This document shows positions 35,428 through 44,603 of a stretch of DNA of 64,000 nt, piece after piece. Positions within the stretch are counted from its first letter, which is position 1. Every line of letters starts with the position of its first letter. The translations under genes and the position numbers were made by a program. The stretch covers positions 248,001 through 312,000 of the forward strand of contig CAWEET010000016.1 in NCBI GenBank assembly GCA_963808165.1, written 5' to 3'. Origin of the DNA: Thiosocius sp963808165. Lineage in GTDB: Bacteria; Pseudomonadota; Gammaproteobacteria; Chromatiales; Chromatiaceae. Below the pieces are notes generated by a model that made no database searches, had not been told where the DNA came from, and saw only the letters and a list, made by a program, of their open reading frames with translations.

Positions 35428-36291
35428 CGCTGTTGCCCCGCGTCGGGAAAGCCCATCCAGGCGACGGTGTCCGGGTGAAAGTGCGCGATGCCCTCGAGCA
35501 TGCCGGCGCTGTAGTTGCCGTTCATACCCATGAATTCGCCCTGTGCAATGTAGAGCTGGTCCGGGCAGCCGCTCTCGCGGGCCAGGCGTTGCGCCAACTC
35601 GCGAACGTGCGTCTGACTGTTGGCAACCAGCACTGCCGGAATCGGGCTTGCCAACACCTCGATGTCGTTGCCGCTGTCGCCGCAGAAAACCGTTTCGGAC
35701 GTGTCGAAGCCATGCATCTCCATCAGCGCCACAATGGCGTGGTATTTCGAGGCCCGCGCCGGCAGCACGTCCAGCAGACCGATACCGGTCGGCTCGTCGA
35801 TGCTCCAGATCAGGCGCGCGGCAACGCCATTTTTATGCAGCCGGTTGTCGATCATCCGCGACAGGTCGCGACGGTCGCTGTGCAGCGGCACGTAGTAACT
35901 GACCTTGTAGTCATTCTGCTTCGCACCCTCCTGCAGCCGTAACGCGGGTATGTCGCCAAGCATTAACTTGATGTCGCGATGCCGGTGGCCGCCCCAGTCC
36001 CGCGCGATCTCGGCTTCCCAGGCCTCCTGGCGCGTCCATTCCTGCTGTGGGCCGGTGTAGTAGATGGTGGTGCCGACGTCACCGATGACGAAATCGGGTG
36101 GCGGCAGCCGGTAATAGGTCATGGCCTTCTGCACCAGCACGCGGTGGCGCCCGGTCACATAGGCCAGGGTGACCTCCGGGCGACCGGCCAGCTTCGGAGA
36201 AGTGGATGCGCGCGTTGCGCGACTCCGATTGCGGCCCGTTGGGGATGAGGGTGCGATCGAGGTCAGTGCAGATCAGCAGCTGCTCAGTCAT
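35424..36291 (-). pseudogene. spp: Sucrose-phosphate phosphatase, frameshifted
   Basis: A HAD-superfamily gene (MPGP/SPP type) read in two frames. The start at 36291 gives MTEQLLICTDLDRTLIPNG, with HAD motif I (DLDRT), in one frame up to about 36200. The rest (VTGRHRVLVQKAMTYY, VIGDVGTTIYY, FCGDSGNDIEVL with motif IV, and a good C terminus) is in the next frame. Removing one C from the CTCCGAAG around 36196-36203 would restore a continuous HFSKLAGRPEVTLAYVTGRH. The cause is either a sequencing error or real loss. The sps protein keeps its own HAD domain, which could partly cover for it. Confidence 0.85.
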
Positions 36292-38438
36292 CAGTAATCT
36301 GGCACGTGGCAGGCGCCGAAGAAGTCGTAGTGATCTATGGCCTCCAGTATGCCCAGTGCATGGGGTTGCGAGGCGAAATAGATGCGTTCCTGGTCGACCA
36401 GCTGCGACAGTTCCTCGTGGTGCCGGTTGGCCACGACCGCGGCCAGGGTGTTGCCGCGCATCATGTCGTCGTCGCCCCCGGAGCCGCCGACCGCAAGGAT
36501 CTGCTCCAGCGGGATCTCCAGGCGCTGCGACACGTAGCGCAGCGCCTGTCCCTTGGAGGCGCGCGAAGGCACGATGTCGAGAAACTGCCCGAACGAGCAG
36601 ATGGCGTTGGCAGTCAGCTCCTCCTGCCGTAACAGATTGGTGATCTCGTCGATCGACGGGGCCTTCTGTGCGTCGTGGAAGTAAGAGATCTTGAACGGAG
36701 CCTGTTCCTTCTTGGATTGCGGTTCGAGCCCGGGCAGGCGGTCCAGCACGCGGCGGACCTGCTTCGGGTTCCAGTGGTGGTCGATGTGGTTTGCCCAGTA
36801 GTCGTCCTCGGTCAGTGCCTGACCATAGTGGATCCGCGTCCCCAGGCTGCTGATCAGCACGTCGGGCGTCGGTATGCCCTGCTTTTTCATCAACGCGAGC
36901 GCCGAATCGATCCGCCGACCGGTGGCTATGCCGAAAGTCACGCACTTGCGATTTTCGCGCATCACCTCGACGAAGCGTTTCAGCGCGAGGCCGTCGCCGA
37001 TCAGGTTCTGGTCAAGGTCGGTGAAGATGGCGCGATCCCGGTATCGGATGCTGCGCGAAGAGCGCTGCTCGCGCGGGATCGGCTCGTACTTGTCGGACAG
37101 GTCGCCGAGCTTTTCGAGATAGGTCTCGGCGTGCGCCTGCCAGGAATAGTGTCGGTTGACGCCCTCGATGCCGTTGCGCGAGGCCTGTGTCCAGGCCGCC
37201 TTGTCGCGCAGCAGCTTGAGCAGTGCGCCGGTGATCGCGGCATTGTCCAGCGGATCGACCAGCTCGCCGTTGTTGCAGTTCCCGATGATGTCGACCGGCC
37301 CGCCGTTTTCGGTGGCGACTACCGGCAGACCGCTGGCGGCCGACTCGAGCAAGGTCAGACCGAAGGGTTCGGTGAGCGCCGGGTTGACGAATACGCCGCC
37401 GCTGGCCGCCACCATGCGGTAGATCTCGGGTACCTCGTCGGCCCGATGGCTTTTCGGGATGGCGACGCGGCCATAAAGGTCGTAGGCGTCGATCAGCAGC
37501 AGGATGTTGGTCAGAACCGACTGGGCGCCCTGATCGAGGTCGCGAATGTCGTCGCGGTTGCCGGCAATGATCATAAGATTCGCTGCCTGCCGCAATGCCT
37601 GTGATTCACCGAAGGCCTCGATCAGGGTCAGGATGTTCTTGCGCTCGTCGGGCCTCGACAGGGCGAGGACCAGCGGTTTTTCCGGGTTGGCGAGAAACCG
37701 GTCGACCTGCTTGGCGAATCCGAACTTCTCATCCTGATGCGGTGGGTGGAACTGCTCGAGGTCGGTGCCTGGCGGGATCACGACCATTCTTGCCGGGTCG
37801 TAGTAGCTGTACAGCCCGTACTGTTCCTCGATCTCGTTGTGCGTGCTGGTGACGACCAGATCGGCGTTCGCCAGAACCTCTTCCTCGGCGTCGATGCGCC
37901 GCTCGACGTTATAGGTCTGCTCGATGGCCTCGCGCGACAGGCCGCGGGCCAGCAGGCGCTTGCGCTTGTCGCGGCCCAGCGAGTGACCGGTGTGGATAAG
38001 CGGGATCCCGAACAGGTTGGACAGGCGCACAGCGACGTATCCGGCATCCGCATAGTGGCTGTGGATGAAATCCGGGATGCGCGGCTGCCCGTTGAGCCAG
38101 GTCACCAGGTTGTCCATGAGGCTGTCCAGGTGATCCCAGAGCTGCTCCTTGGCGATGTAGCCCTCGGGGCCCGCGTCGACGCGCACGATCCTGGCCTTGT
38201 CGCACAGCGGCTCGACGTCCTGGGCATAGTCGCTGCTGACCGCAGGATCGCTGATGCGCCGGGTCACCAGATCGACCTGTTCGACCTCATCGGACCGGGC
38301 CAACGCCCGTGCGAGGTCGACGACGTACTTGGTTTGGCCTCCGGTGTCGGCATCGCGGCCGAGTTCGAGATCGGTTCCACGGATAAGACCGTGGACGCTG
38401 ACCAGAAGGATGTAATTGGGTCTCGGGGCAGTCGTCAT
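36291..38438 (-). CDS. sps: Sucrose-phosphate synthase
   Basis: A 715-residue protein. Residues of about 1-465 are a GT-B glycosyltransferase of family 4 (VSVHGLIRGTDLELGRDADTGGQ at the start, HSHYADAGYV, HTGHSLGRDKRKR, PPGTDLEQF, and the donor motif EPFGLTLLESAASGLPVVATENGGP). Residues of about 475-710 are a HAD phosphatase-like domain (IFTDLDQNLIGDG, GGSGGDDDMMRG). It joins UDP- or ADP-glucose and fructose-6-phosphate. First gene of the sucrose cassette; its stop overlaps the spp start. Sucrose is probably a compatible solute here. Confidence 0.94.
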   Translation of the reverse strand: MTTAPRPNYILLVSVHGLIRGTDLELGRDADTGGQTKYVVDLARALARSDEVEQVDLVTRRISDPAVSSDYAQDVEPLCDKARIVRVDAGPEGYIAKEQLWDHLDSLMDNLVTWLNGQPRIPDFIHSHYADAGYVAVRLSNLFGIPLIHTGHSLGRDKRKRLLARGLSREAIEQTYNVERRIDAEEEVLANADLVVTSTHNEIEEQYGLYSYYDPARMVVIPPGTDLEQFHPPHQDEKFGFAKQVDRFLANPEKPLVLALSRPDERKNILTLIEAFGESQALRQAANLMIIAGNRDDIRDLDQGAQSVLTNILLLIDAYDLYGRVAIPKSHRADEVPEIYRMVAASGGVFVNPALTEPFGLTLLESAASGLPVVATENGGPVDIIGNCNNGELVDPLDNAAITGALLKLLRDKAAWTQASRNGIEGVNRHYSWQAHAETYLEKLGDLSDKYEPIPREQRSSRSIRYRDRAIFTDLDQNLIGDGLALKRFVEVMRENRKCVTFGIATGRRIDSALALMKKQGIPTPDVLISSLGTRIHYGQALTEDDYWANHIDHHWNPKQVRRVLDRLPGLEPQSKKEQAPFKISYFHDAQKAPSIDEITNLLRQEELTANAICSFGQFLDIVPSRASKGQALRYVSQRLEIPLEQILAVGGSGGDDDMMRGNTLAAVVANRHHEELSQLVDQERIYFASQPHALGILEAIDHYDFFGACHVPDY

Positions 38439-38793
38439 GTTGTCTAGCTTGTATGCCCCGAAAAGAGGGACTCTGGTGGCGGGTCAAGATCAAGCGCCCG
38501 CCGGACCCGGCTATTCTTCGGCGATGCAGCGCAAGATGCAAATCGGCTTGCCAAGCTTAGCGCCAGTCCGCGCGGCCGTGACGAGCCGGCTCAAGGTCGG
38601 CCACAAATATGCGCCCATTGTGCAGAATACTGCAAATCACTGCGCAATTTCCGCCGTTGGCAGCCGTCGATCAGGTGCCTCCGGCACAAACCGGTCGCCC
38701 GATTGCACTCCTCGACAGGACTGCTAAGAATAGGGGGCCAAACGACCAATAAAGCGCGAGCAACGCGCCCCGCCACCGACGGAGGACTTACCG
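38439..38793. other. Divergent promoter region of sps and aor operons
   Basis: No gene seen. A possible sigma-70 promoter for the aor operon is TTGCAC at 38703-38708 with TAAGAA at 38725-38730 (16-base spacing). A GGAGG at 38780-38784 serves the ferredoxin gene. No FNR or tungstate/molybdate box was recognised. Confidence 0.4.
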
Positions 38794-39264
38794 ATGCAGC
38801 GAGCCCTGCATATCGACCCGGTCAAATGTACCGGCTGCCTGCAATGCGAGATGGCCTGTTCCTACGAGAACGAAGGCGTGTTCAATCCCGCCAAGTCGCG
38901 GATCAAGGTGTTCACATTCCATGAACAGGGACGGTTCGCCCCGTATACCTGCACCCAGTGCGCCGAGGCCTGGTGCCAGAAGGCCTGTCCGGTGGAGGCG
39001 ATCCAGGTAGACCAGGCGACCGGCGCCAAGGTCATCGTCGACGCGCGCTGCGTCGGCTGCAAGGTGTGCACCATTGCCTGTCCGTTCGGTACGGTGAATT
39101 ACAATTCGGTCACCGGCAAGGTGATCAAGTGCGACCTGTGCGGCGGCGATCCGGCCTGCGCGAAGGCCTGTCCGACGGCGGCAATCACCTATGTGGATGC
39201 CGACTGGACGGGGATCGACAAGATGCGCGCTTACGCCGGGCAGAGCCTGGCGGGCACGGCCTGA
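38794..39264 (+). CDS. aorA: Four-cluster ferredoxin-like subunit of aldehyde oxidoreductase
   Basis: A 156-residue iron-sulfur protein with four cysteine groups: CTGCLQCEMAC, CTQCAEAWCQKACP, CVGCKVCTIACP and CDLCGGDPACAKACP, enough for four [4Fe-4S] clusters. This is the polyferredoxin type that wires electrons in dehydrogenase complexes. It lies 13 bases before the AOR catalytic gene, matching the aorA-aorB order of the Aromatoleum tungsten aldehyde oxidoreductase, so the same electron-transfer role is inferred. Confidence 0.88.
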   Translation: MQRALHIDPVKCTGCLQCEMACSYENEGVFNPAKSRIKVFTFHEQGRFAPYTCTQCAEAWCQKACPVEAIQVDQATGAKVIVDARCVGCKVCTIACPFGTVNYNSVTGKVIKCDLCGGDPACAKACPTAAITYVDADWTGIDKMRAYAGQSLAGTA

Positions 39265-39277
39265 GGAGGACGAGAAA

Positions 39278-41128
39278 ATGGCCTGGACCAGAAAAGTACT
39301 GCGCGTAGACCTGAGTAACGGCACGTGCATCGCAGAAGCGCTCAATATGACGTGGGCGAACGAATACCTCGGCCAGCGTGGGCTGGCGACCAAGTATCTG
39401 TCCGAAGAGGTCGACGCTCAGTGCGAGCCGCTCGGCCCCGACAACAAGCTGATCATGGCCACCGGCCCGTTGACCGGGACCATGGCCTCGACCGGCGGAC
39501 GCTATTCGGTGATCACCAAGAGCCCACTGACCGGGGTGGTGGCTTGCTCCAATTCCGGCGGCTTCATCGGCGCCGAGATAAAGAACGCCGGTTGGGACAT
39601 GATCATCTTCGAGGGCAAGTCGACCGAACCGGTCTATCTGTATGTGGAAAATGACCAGGCCGAGTTGCGTTCCGCGGCCGACCTGTGGGGCAAGTCGGTG
39701 TGGGAAACCGACGAGATCCTGCACAAGAAGCATCAGGACCCGTTGCTGCGCATTGCCTGCATTGGCCGCTCGGCCGAGGCGGGCTGTCTGTACGCTGCGG
39801 TGGTCAACGATCTGCACCGCGCCGCCGGGCGTTCCGGCGTGGGCACGGTGATGGCCTCGAAGAATCTCAAGGCGGTGGCAGTGCGCGGTACGCTGGGTGT
39901 CGGCAACATCGCCGATCCGAACGCCTTCATGGACGCGGTGAACGACGGCAAGCAGGTGCTGGCGGAAAACGCAGTCACCGGCCAGGGCCTTCCGACTTAC
40001 GGTACCCAGGTGCTGATGAATGTGATCAACGGCATGGGGGCGCTTCCGACGCGCAATATGCGGGAGGTGCAGTTCGAGGGTGCGGAGAAGGTCTCCGGCG
40101 AGGCGATGCACGAGCCGCGCGCGAGCGATGGCAAACCGAATCTGACCACCAATGCCGGCTGCTTCGGCTGCACCATCGCCTGCGGTCGTATCTCGACCAT
40201 CGACCAAAGCCACTTCAGCGTTCAGAACAAGCCGGAATACTGGGGCAACTCCGGTGGCCTGGAATATGAGGCCGCCTGGGCGCTCGGTCCGGATACCGGG
40301 GTCGACGACCTGGACGCACTGACCTATGTGAACTTCCTGTGCAACGAGGACGGCATGGACCCGATCTCGTTCGGTGCAACGGTCGCCGCCGCGATGGAGC
40401 TGTTCCAGGCCGGGGCGATCACCAAAGAGCATACCGGCGGCATCGATCTCGCCTTCGGCGGGGCTGAGGCACTGGTGCAGATGGCCGAGCTGACCGCGAG
40501 GGGCGAGGGATTCGGCAAGGATCTCGGCCTCGGCTCGAAGCGCCTGTGCGAGAAATACGGTATGCCGGACTTGTCGATGACCGTGAAGGGCCAGGAGTTC
40601 CCCGCCTACGACCCGCGCGGCATCCAGGGCATGGGACTGGCCTATGCGACCTCGAACCGCGGCGCCTGTCACCTGCGCGGCTATACGGTCGCGTCCGAGG
40701 TGCTGGGGATCCCGGTTAAGACCGACCCGCTGGCGACCGAGGGCAAGGCAGAACTGGTCAAGGCCTTCCAGGATGCGACCGCGGCGGTCGACTCGGCCGG
40801 GCTGTGCGTGTTCACCACCTTTGCCTGGAGCATGGAGAATATCGCGCCCCAGGTTGATGCCGCCTGTGAGGGTGATTGGAGCGTGGATCGCATGCTCGAG
40901 GTCGGCGAGAGGATCTGGAACCTGGAACGTGACTTCAACATGCGCGCCGGGATGACGGCCGACCAGGACACGCTGCCGAAACGCCTGCTCAAGGATGCCG
41001 CGAACGTCGGCCCCGCCAAGGGCCGGGTGAACGACCTCGGCAAGATGCTGCCGGAATACTACGCGCTGCGTGGCTGGACCGCCGATGGTCAGATCACGCC
41101 GGAAACGCGCGCCCGCTTCGGCATCTGA
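39278..41128 (+). CDS. aorB: Tungsten-containing aldehyde ferredoxin oxidoreductase
   Basis: A 616-residue catalytic subunit of the AOR family, oxidising aldehydes to acids, or the reverse, with a tungsten-bispterin cofactor. Seen are the N-terminal pterin-domain motifs (VLRVDLSNG, GRGLATKYL-like GQRGLATKYLSEEV, SPLTGVVACSNSGG, RSGVGTVMASKNLKAV), the cluster ligands in GCFGCTIACGR (C-x2-C-x3-C) and a distant cysteine in SAGLCVFTTF. The ATG at 39278 follows GAGGA. It is the second gene of the aor operon. The substrate could be any of several aldehydes. Confidence 0.92.
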   Translation: MAWTRKVLRVDLSNGTCIAEALNMTWANEYLGQRGLATKYLSEEVDAQCEPLGPDNKLIMATGPLTGTMASTGGRYSVITKSPLTGVVACSNSGGFIGAEIKNAGWDMIIFEGKSTEPVYLYVENDQAELRSAADLWGKSVWETDEILHKKHQDPLLRIACIGRSAEAGCLYAAVVNDLHRAAGRSGVGTVMASKNLKAVAVRGTLGVGNIADPNAFMDAVNDGKQVLAENAVTGQGLPTYGTQVLMNVINGMGALPTRNMREVQFEGAEKVSGEAMHEPRASDGKPNLTTNAGCFGCTIACGRISTIDQSHFSVQNKPEYWGNSGGLEYEAAWALGPDTGVDDLDALTYVNFLCNEDGMDPISFGATVAAAMELFQAGAITKEHTGGIDLAFGGAEALVQMAELTARGEGFGKDLGLGSKRLCEKYGMPDLSMTVKGQEFPAYDPRGIQGMGLAYATSNRGACHLRGYTVASEVLGIPVKTDPLATEGKAELVKAFQDATAAVDSAGLCVFTTFAWSMENIAPQVDAACEGDWSVDRMLEVGERIWNLERDFNMRAGMTADQDTLPKRLLKDAANVGPAKGRVNDLGKMLPEYYALRGWTADGQITPETRARFGI

Positions 41129-41142
41129 GACCAGGCAACAAA

Positions 41143-41168
41143 CCACCGCGCCGGGTCCGGCGCGGTGG
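41143..41168 (+). promoter_or_regulatory. Strong intra-operon hairpin between aorB and aorC
   Basis: CCACCGCGCCGG at 41143-41154 pairs perfectly with CCGGCGCGGTGG at 41157-41168. No T-run follows directly, so it is less likely a full terminator than an mRNA-stabilising or attenuating hairpin that sets catalytic-subunit levels apart from aorC. Confidence 0.6.
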
Positions 41169-41199
41169 ACTTCGATTTCTCTCTGCGGAGACGCTGCCA

Positions 41200-42429
41200 A
41201 TGCAGTATCTGATCATAGGTGCGGGCCCGGCCGGCGTGAATGCTGCCGAGTCGCTGCGCCAGCTCGACCCCGATGCCGCCATCCGGATCATCGGTGACGA
41301 GCCCGAGCCACCCTATTCGCGCATGGCGATTCCCTACCTCCTGATGAACCGGGTCGACGAGCACGGCACACATTTGCGTGACCGCGCGGACCATTTCGCC
41401 GGATTGGATATCCAGGTGGTGCAAGGCCGGGTCGCGAAGGTCGATCCGCCCGCCCACCGGGTCACGCTGGAGGATGGCAGTGTCATCGCCTACGACAAAT
41501 TGCTCATCGCGACCGGCTCCTCGCCGGCCAACCCGCCGATCCCCGGGATCGACGGCCCGAACGTATCGAGCTGCTGGACGCTCGCCGATGCGCGTGTGAT
41601 CTCCGGCAAGGCGTTGCCGGACAGCCATGTTGCGCTGATCGGCGCTGGTTTCATCGGCAGCATCATCCTCGAGGCGCTCGGCATGCGCGGCGTCCGGCTC
41701 AGCGTCATCGAACAGGGTGAGCGCATGGTCCCGCGCATGATGGGAGCGCAGGCCGGCGGCCTGCTCAAGCGTTGGTGCGAGGAAAAAGGCGTCGATGTGC
41801 ACACCGGGGTGGCGGTCGACCGAATCGAGTCGAACGGCGTCCACCTCGCCGACGGCACGCACATCGACGCCGACCTGGTGATCACTGCAACCGGGGTCCG
41901 CCCGAACGTCGCCTTCCTCGAAGGCAGCGGTGTGACGGTCGATCAGGGCGTCGTGATCGACCGGCATTTCCGAACCAGCGAGCAGGACGTCTACGCCGCC
42001 GGCGATGTTGCCCAGGGCCTGGACTTCTGCACTGGAGAATACGCGGTCCACGCGATCCAGCCGACGGCGTCCGATCACGGGCATCTGGCCGCCGCGAACA
42101 TGAGCGGCCATCCGGCGCTTTACGAGGGTTCGATGAACATGAACGTACTCGATACCCTGGGGCTGCTGTCCTGCTCTTTCGGGCAATGGCAAGGCGTCGA
42201 GGGTGGCGAGCATGCCGAGCTCTATGCCCCGGAGGACTTCCGTTACCTGTCGCTGCAGTTCGAGGACGACCGACTGATCGGTGCCAATGCGGTCGGCCTG
42301 TATCAGCATGTGGGCGTGCTGCGTGGGCTGATCCAGCGGCGCACCTCGCTGGGTCAGTGGAAGGATCGCCTGCTGCATGATCCGTCCCGACTGATGGAAG
42401 CCTATATGGCCACGACGCAGGTCATCTGA
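41200..42429 (+). CDS. aorC: FAD-dependent NAD(P)H oxidoreductase subunit
   Basis: A 409-residue pyridine-nucleotide:disulfide-reductase-like flavoprotein. FAD site YLIIGAGPAGVNAAESL at the N terminus, NAD site HVALIGAGFIGSIILEAL near residue 150, and the second FAD site DVYAAGDVAQG near residue 265. No redox-active CxxxxC pair is seen. In the Aromatoleum AOR complex a protein of this class (AorC) exchanges electrons with NAD, and the same is inferred here. It is separated from aorB by 71 bases that contain a strong hairpin. Confidence 0.88.
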   Translation: MQYLIIGAGPAGVNAAESLRQLDPDAAIRIIGDEPEPPYSRMAIPYLLMNRVDEHGTHLRDRADHFAGLDIQVVQGRVAKVDPPAHRVTLEDGSVIAYDKLLIATGSSPANPPIPGIDGPNVSSCWTLADARVISGKALPDSHVALIGAGFIGSIILEALGMRGVRLSVIEQGERMVPRMMGAQAGGLLKRWCEEKGVDVHTGVAVDRIESNGVHLADGTHIDADLVITATGVRPNVAFLEGSGVTVDQGVVIDRHFRTSEQDVYAAGDVAQGLDFCTGEYAVHAIQPTASDHGHLAAANMSGHPALYEGSMNMNVLDTLGLLSCSFGQWQGVEGGEHAELYAPEDFRYLSLQFEDDRLIGANAVGLYQHVGVLRGLIQRRTSLGQWKDRLLHDPSRLMEAYMATTQVI

Positions 42430-42434
42430 GCCCC

Positions 42435-42686
42435 GTGCGCGTGCAGTTGGAACTGTATGCCTCCCTGATGAGGTTCCTTCCACCCGACGCCGAGCGGCAC
42501 CGGGTCAGGCTCGATGTGGCAGCGGGCACGACCGCGCATGATCTGCTCGATCGTTACCAGGTGCCCCGTGAGCAGGCCCACCTGGTGCTGCGTAACGGCG
42601 TGTTTCTGCATGCGGAAGAGCGCGACGACCTGGCGCTGGACGAAGGGGACGTGATTGCCGTCTGGCCGCCCGTCGCGGGCGGATGA
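42435..42686 (+). CDS. MoaD/ThiS-family sulfur carrier
   Basis: An 83-residue ubiquitin-like protein with a GTG start five bases after aorC. It ends in the required Gly-Gly (WPPVAGG), to be thiocarboxylated and used in making the dithiolene of a pterin cofactor. A dedicated MoaD in an aor operon points to pterin supply for the tungsten enzyme. Its stop overlaps the next start (ATGA). Confidence 0.85.
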   Translation: MRVQLELYASLMRFLPPDAERHRVRLDVAAGTTAHDLLDRYQVPREQAHLVLRNGVFLHAEERDDLALDEGDVIAVWPPVAGG

Positions 42687-42988
42687 CCGAATCGGGCACC
42701 GCGGTCGTCCGGCGCGAGATGGGTTACACCGCCAGAGAGTTTGCCCAGGTGCTGCCCCGGGCGATGCGCGACTGGGAGGTCAGCGGCGGACCCGAGGCCT
42801 GGCAGGTTGCGAGCGCTGGCGGCGTGCCGCTGGCCGGCATCCACATCGAGGCGCAAGCCGACCGGCGGATTGGCGCGCTGGTGCTGCCGGTCCTGCTGGT
42901 CACGCTGGACCTGAACGGCACTGCGGACGAGCAGGCTGCGGAGTTTCTGCGACGCTTCGATCGTGGCTTCCACCGTGGCGGCGGCTGA
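42683..42988 (+). CDS. Small conserved protein of aor operon, function unknown
   Basis: A 101-residue soluble protein coupled by ATGA to the MoaD-like gene. It has an amphipathic N-terminal half (EFAQVLPRAMRDW) and a beta-rich second half (LAGIHIEAQADRRIGALVLPVLLVTLDLNG). No cysteine motif or known domain. The position suggests a role in cofactor assembly or enzyme maturation. Confidence 0.65.
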   Translation: MTESGTAVVRREMGYTAREFAQVLPRAMRDWEVSGGPEAWQVASAGGVPLAGIHIEAQADRRIGALVLPVLLVTLDLNGTADEQAAEFLRRFDRGFHRGGG

Positions 42989-43044
42989 TGGCGGGCTACC
43001 TCTGCACGGTATTCGATACACCGCTGCAGGAGGGGTGATGCCCA

Positions 43045-43398
43045 ATGGATGGTTCGACACGGGATGGCGAGCGGATGCGACGCAAGCTGCTGGCGCTGCG
43101 TGATGAACTGCGTAGCGTGGCCGCAACCGGTGAGGCGTCGGCGGCCGTGGTCGAGTTGGACCAGTCGAAGGTCGGAAGGCTGTCGAGAATGGACGCGATG
43201 CAGGCGCAGGCGATGGCGCAGGCCTCGGTACAGCGACGTGAGGCACAGTTACGCCGGATCGCGGCTGCGTTGCGGCGCATCGACGATGGCGAATACGGCT
43301 ACTGTCAGGAATGCGCCGAGGCGATAGATCCGAGACGCCTCGAGATCGATCCGACCGCGTTGATGTGCATCGCCTGTGCCAGCCGGTCGGAGCAGTGA
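43045..43398 (+). CDS. DksA/TraR-type zinc-finger protein
   Basis: A 117-residue protein with an N-terminal coiled coil and a C-terminal C4 zinc finger: YCQECAEAI at about residue 92 and MCIACAS at about 110, in the C-x2-C-x17-C-x2-C spacing of the DksA/TraR family. It is shorter than DksA (about 150 residues) and lacks an obvious DxxDxA acid tip, so it is more like a TraR or YbiI-type relative. AGGAGGGG precedes the ATG. May tune RNA polymerase. Confidence 0.85.
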   Translation: MDGSTRDGERMRRKLLALRDELRSVAATGEASAAVVELDQSKVGRLSRMDAMQAQAMAQASVQRREAQLRRIAAALRRIDDGEYGYCQECAEAIDPRRLEIDPTALMCIACASRSEQ

Positions 43399-43591
43399 CA
43401 ATAACGCGGACGCGCTACCCGATTCGCACTGTCGGTGGATCGGGATGCGTGCGAGACATGCCTGGGGGGGTGTCGGGCCGCGGATCTGGCCTGGTGATGA
43501 ACGGCGTTCGCACATGGCCCGGACCGGGCGGTAACTTCTGGCGCATGCCTGACATACAGGCTATCGTTGACCGCAGAGGCTGCAAGAGTCT

Positions 43592-43861
43592 AGGGCCTGT
43601 TAACACTAATCCGGATCGCGTCGTTGCTGCCCCAAAATGGGCCAATCAAGGCGCGAGGAGTGAAGTTTGGTCATTCCAAATGAACGACGAGTAACACCGA
43701 GTGGCCCATTCTGGGGCGCAACCCGAAGGTGACGGGGCCATTTTTCCACAGCTCGGCGTTGCGCCTCGCTTATGTAGCCTGCTACACAGCGCTCGTTACG
43801 CCTTGATCTGCGAAAAAATGGCCTCCGGCGACACGCTCCGGATTAGTGTTAACAGGCCCTA
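43592..43861. mobile_element. MITE-like element, copy 1
   Basis: An approximately 270-bp element with terminal inverted repeats GGGCCTGTTAACACTAATCC and its complement, flanked by TA on both sides (TAGGGCC ... GGCCCTA). Inner inverted repeats include CCCAAAATGGGCC and GGCCCATTCTGGGG. It has no coding capacity. A second, nearly identical copy in the opposite orientation starts at 63738. It lies between the DksA-like gene and a damaged secreted-protein gene. The transposase is not in this window. Confidence 0.85.
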
Positions 43862-43902
43862 GAGGTCGAACGGTCCGGTCAATGGCACAATCTGCAGTAC
43901 GC

Positions 43903-44392
43903 ATGAAACGAATACTCCCCCTGCTCATTCTCTTGGCTGCCGTGCCAGGTGTCTCCGTGCATGCCTCGGATGTCGGTTTCAACGCGTATCTGGGCATCCC
44001 TTTCGATGGGAGCAGCCCTTTTTTCGGCGCCAACTGCGAACTCGATCCGGTCTCTTCCTACGCAGCGATTGACCACGACCCGAACAGGCCGCGTATGCAC
44101 GCTCGATCTGCGCTACAGCGGCACGCAGGGCACGGTCATGTCCCTCAATGGCATCCCTGTCACGTCACCGCTGGCGCTCTATGCATCGGAGGACGGTACC
44201 GACGGGGGCAGCAGCGCACAGAAGAAGGAGATCGACTGGTACCTGGTCACTGCCGCAGTCCTGGGAGCAGGCCTGATCGCCGCCGTGGCCAGTTCCGACA
44301 ACGTGAAAGTATCCGGTTGCTCGGGCACCAACTGCCCGCCAGAGAAACCGCCGGTCGAGCCGGAACCGGTCGATTCGGAGGAAAGCCAGTAA
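43903..44392 (+). pseudogene. Secreted hypothetical protein, frameshifted
   Basis: The start MKRILPLLILLAAVPGVSVHA is a clear signal peptide, and the frame continues as GFNAYLGIPFDGSSPFFGANC to about 44085. From there the next frame takes over (GRVCTLDLRYSGTQGTVMSL, then a hydrophobic EIDWYLVTAAVLGAGLIAA segment and a Cys/Pro-rich end CSGTNCPPEKPPVEPEPV). A one-base indel near 44075-44090 would explain this. Family unknown. It begins 41 bases after the MITE-like element. Confidence 0.65.
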
Positions 44393-44603
44393 CGCCCCCG
44401 GTGTTGCCGTCTGGCATCTGCGTTGGGCGGTCACGGCCATCGGCACTCGCCGGGGGACTTGCGCCCCGGCGCATTCGACCCGCGGGACGCCGTGCATCCC
44501 TCCCTGGAGGCACCGACTGCCGCATCCTTGCGGCAGATGCCCGCAAATCGAACACACCGTAGCGCTGTTCGATGCGCGTCGGCTCGTCGACTCAGGGCGC
44601 CAG

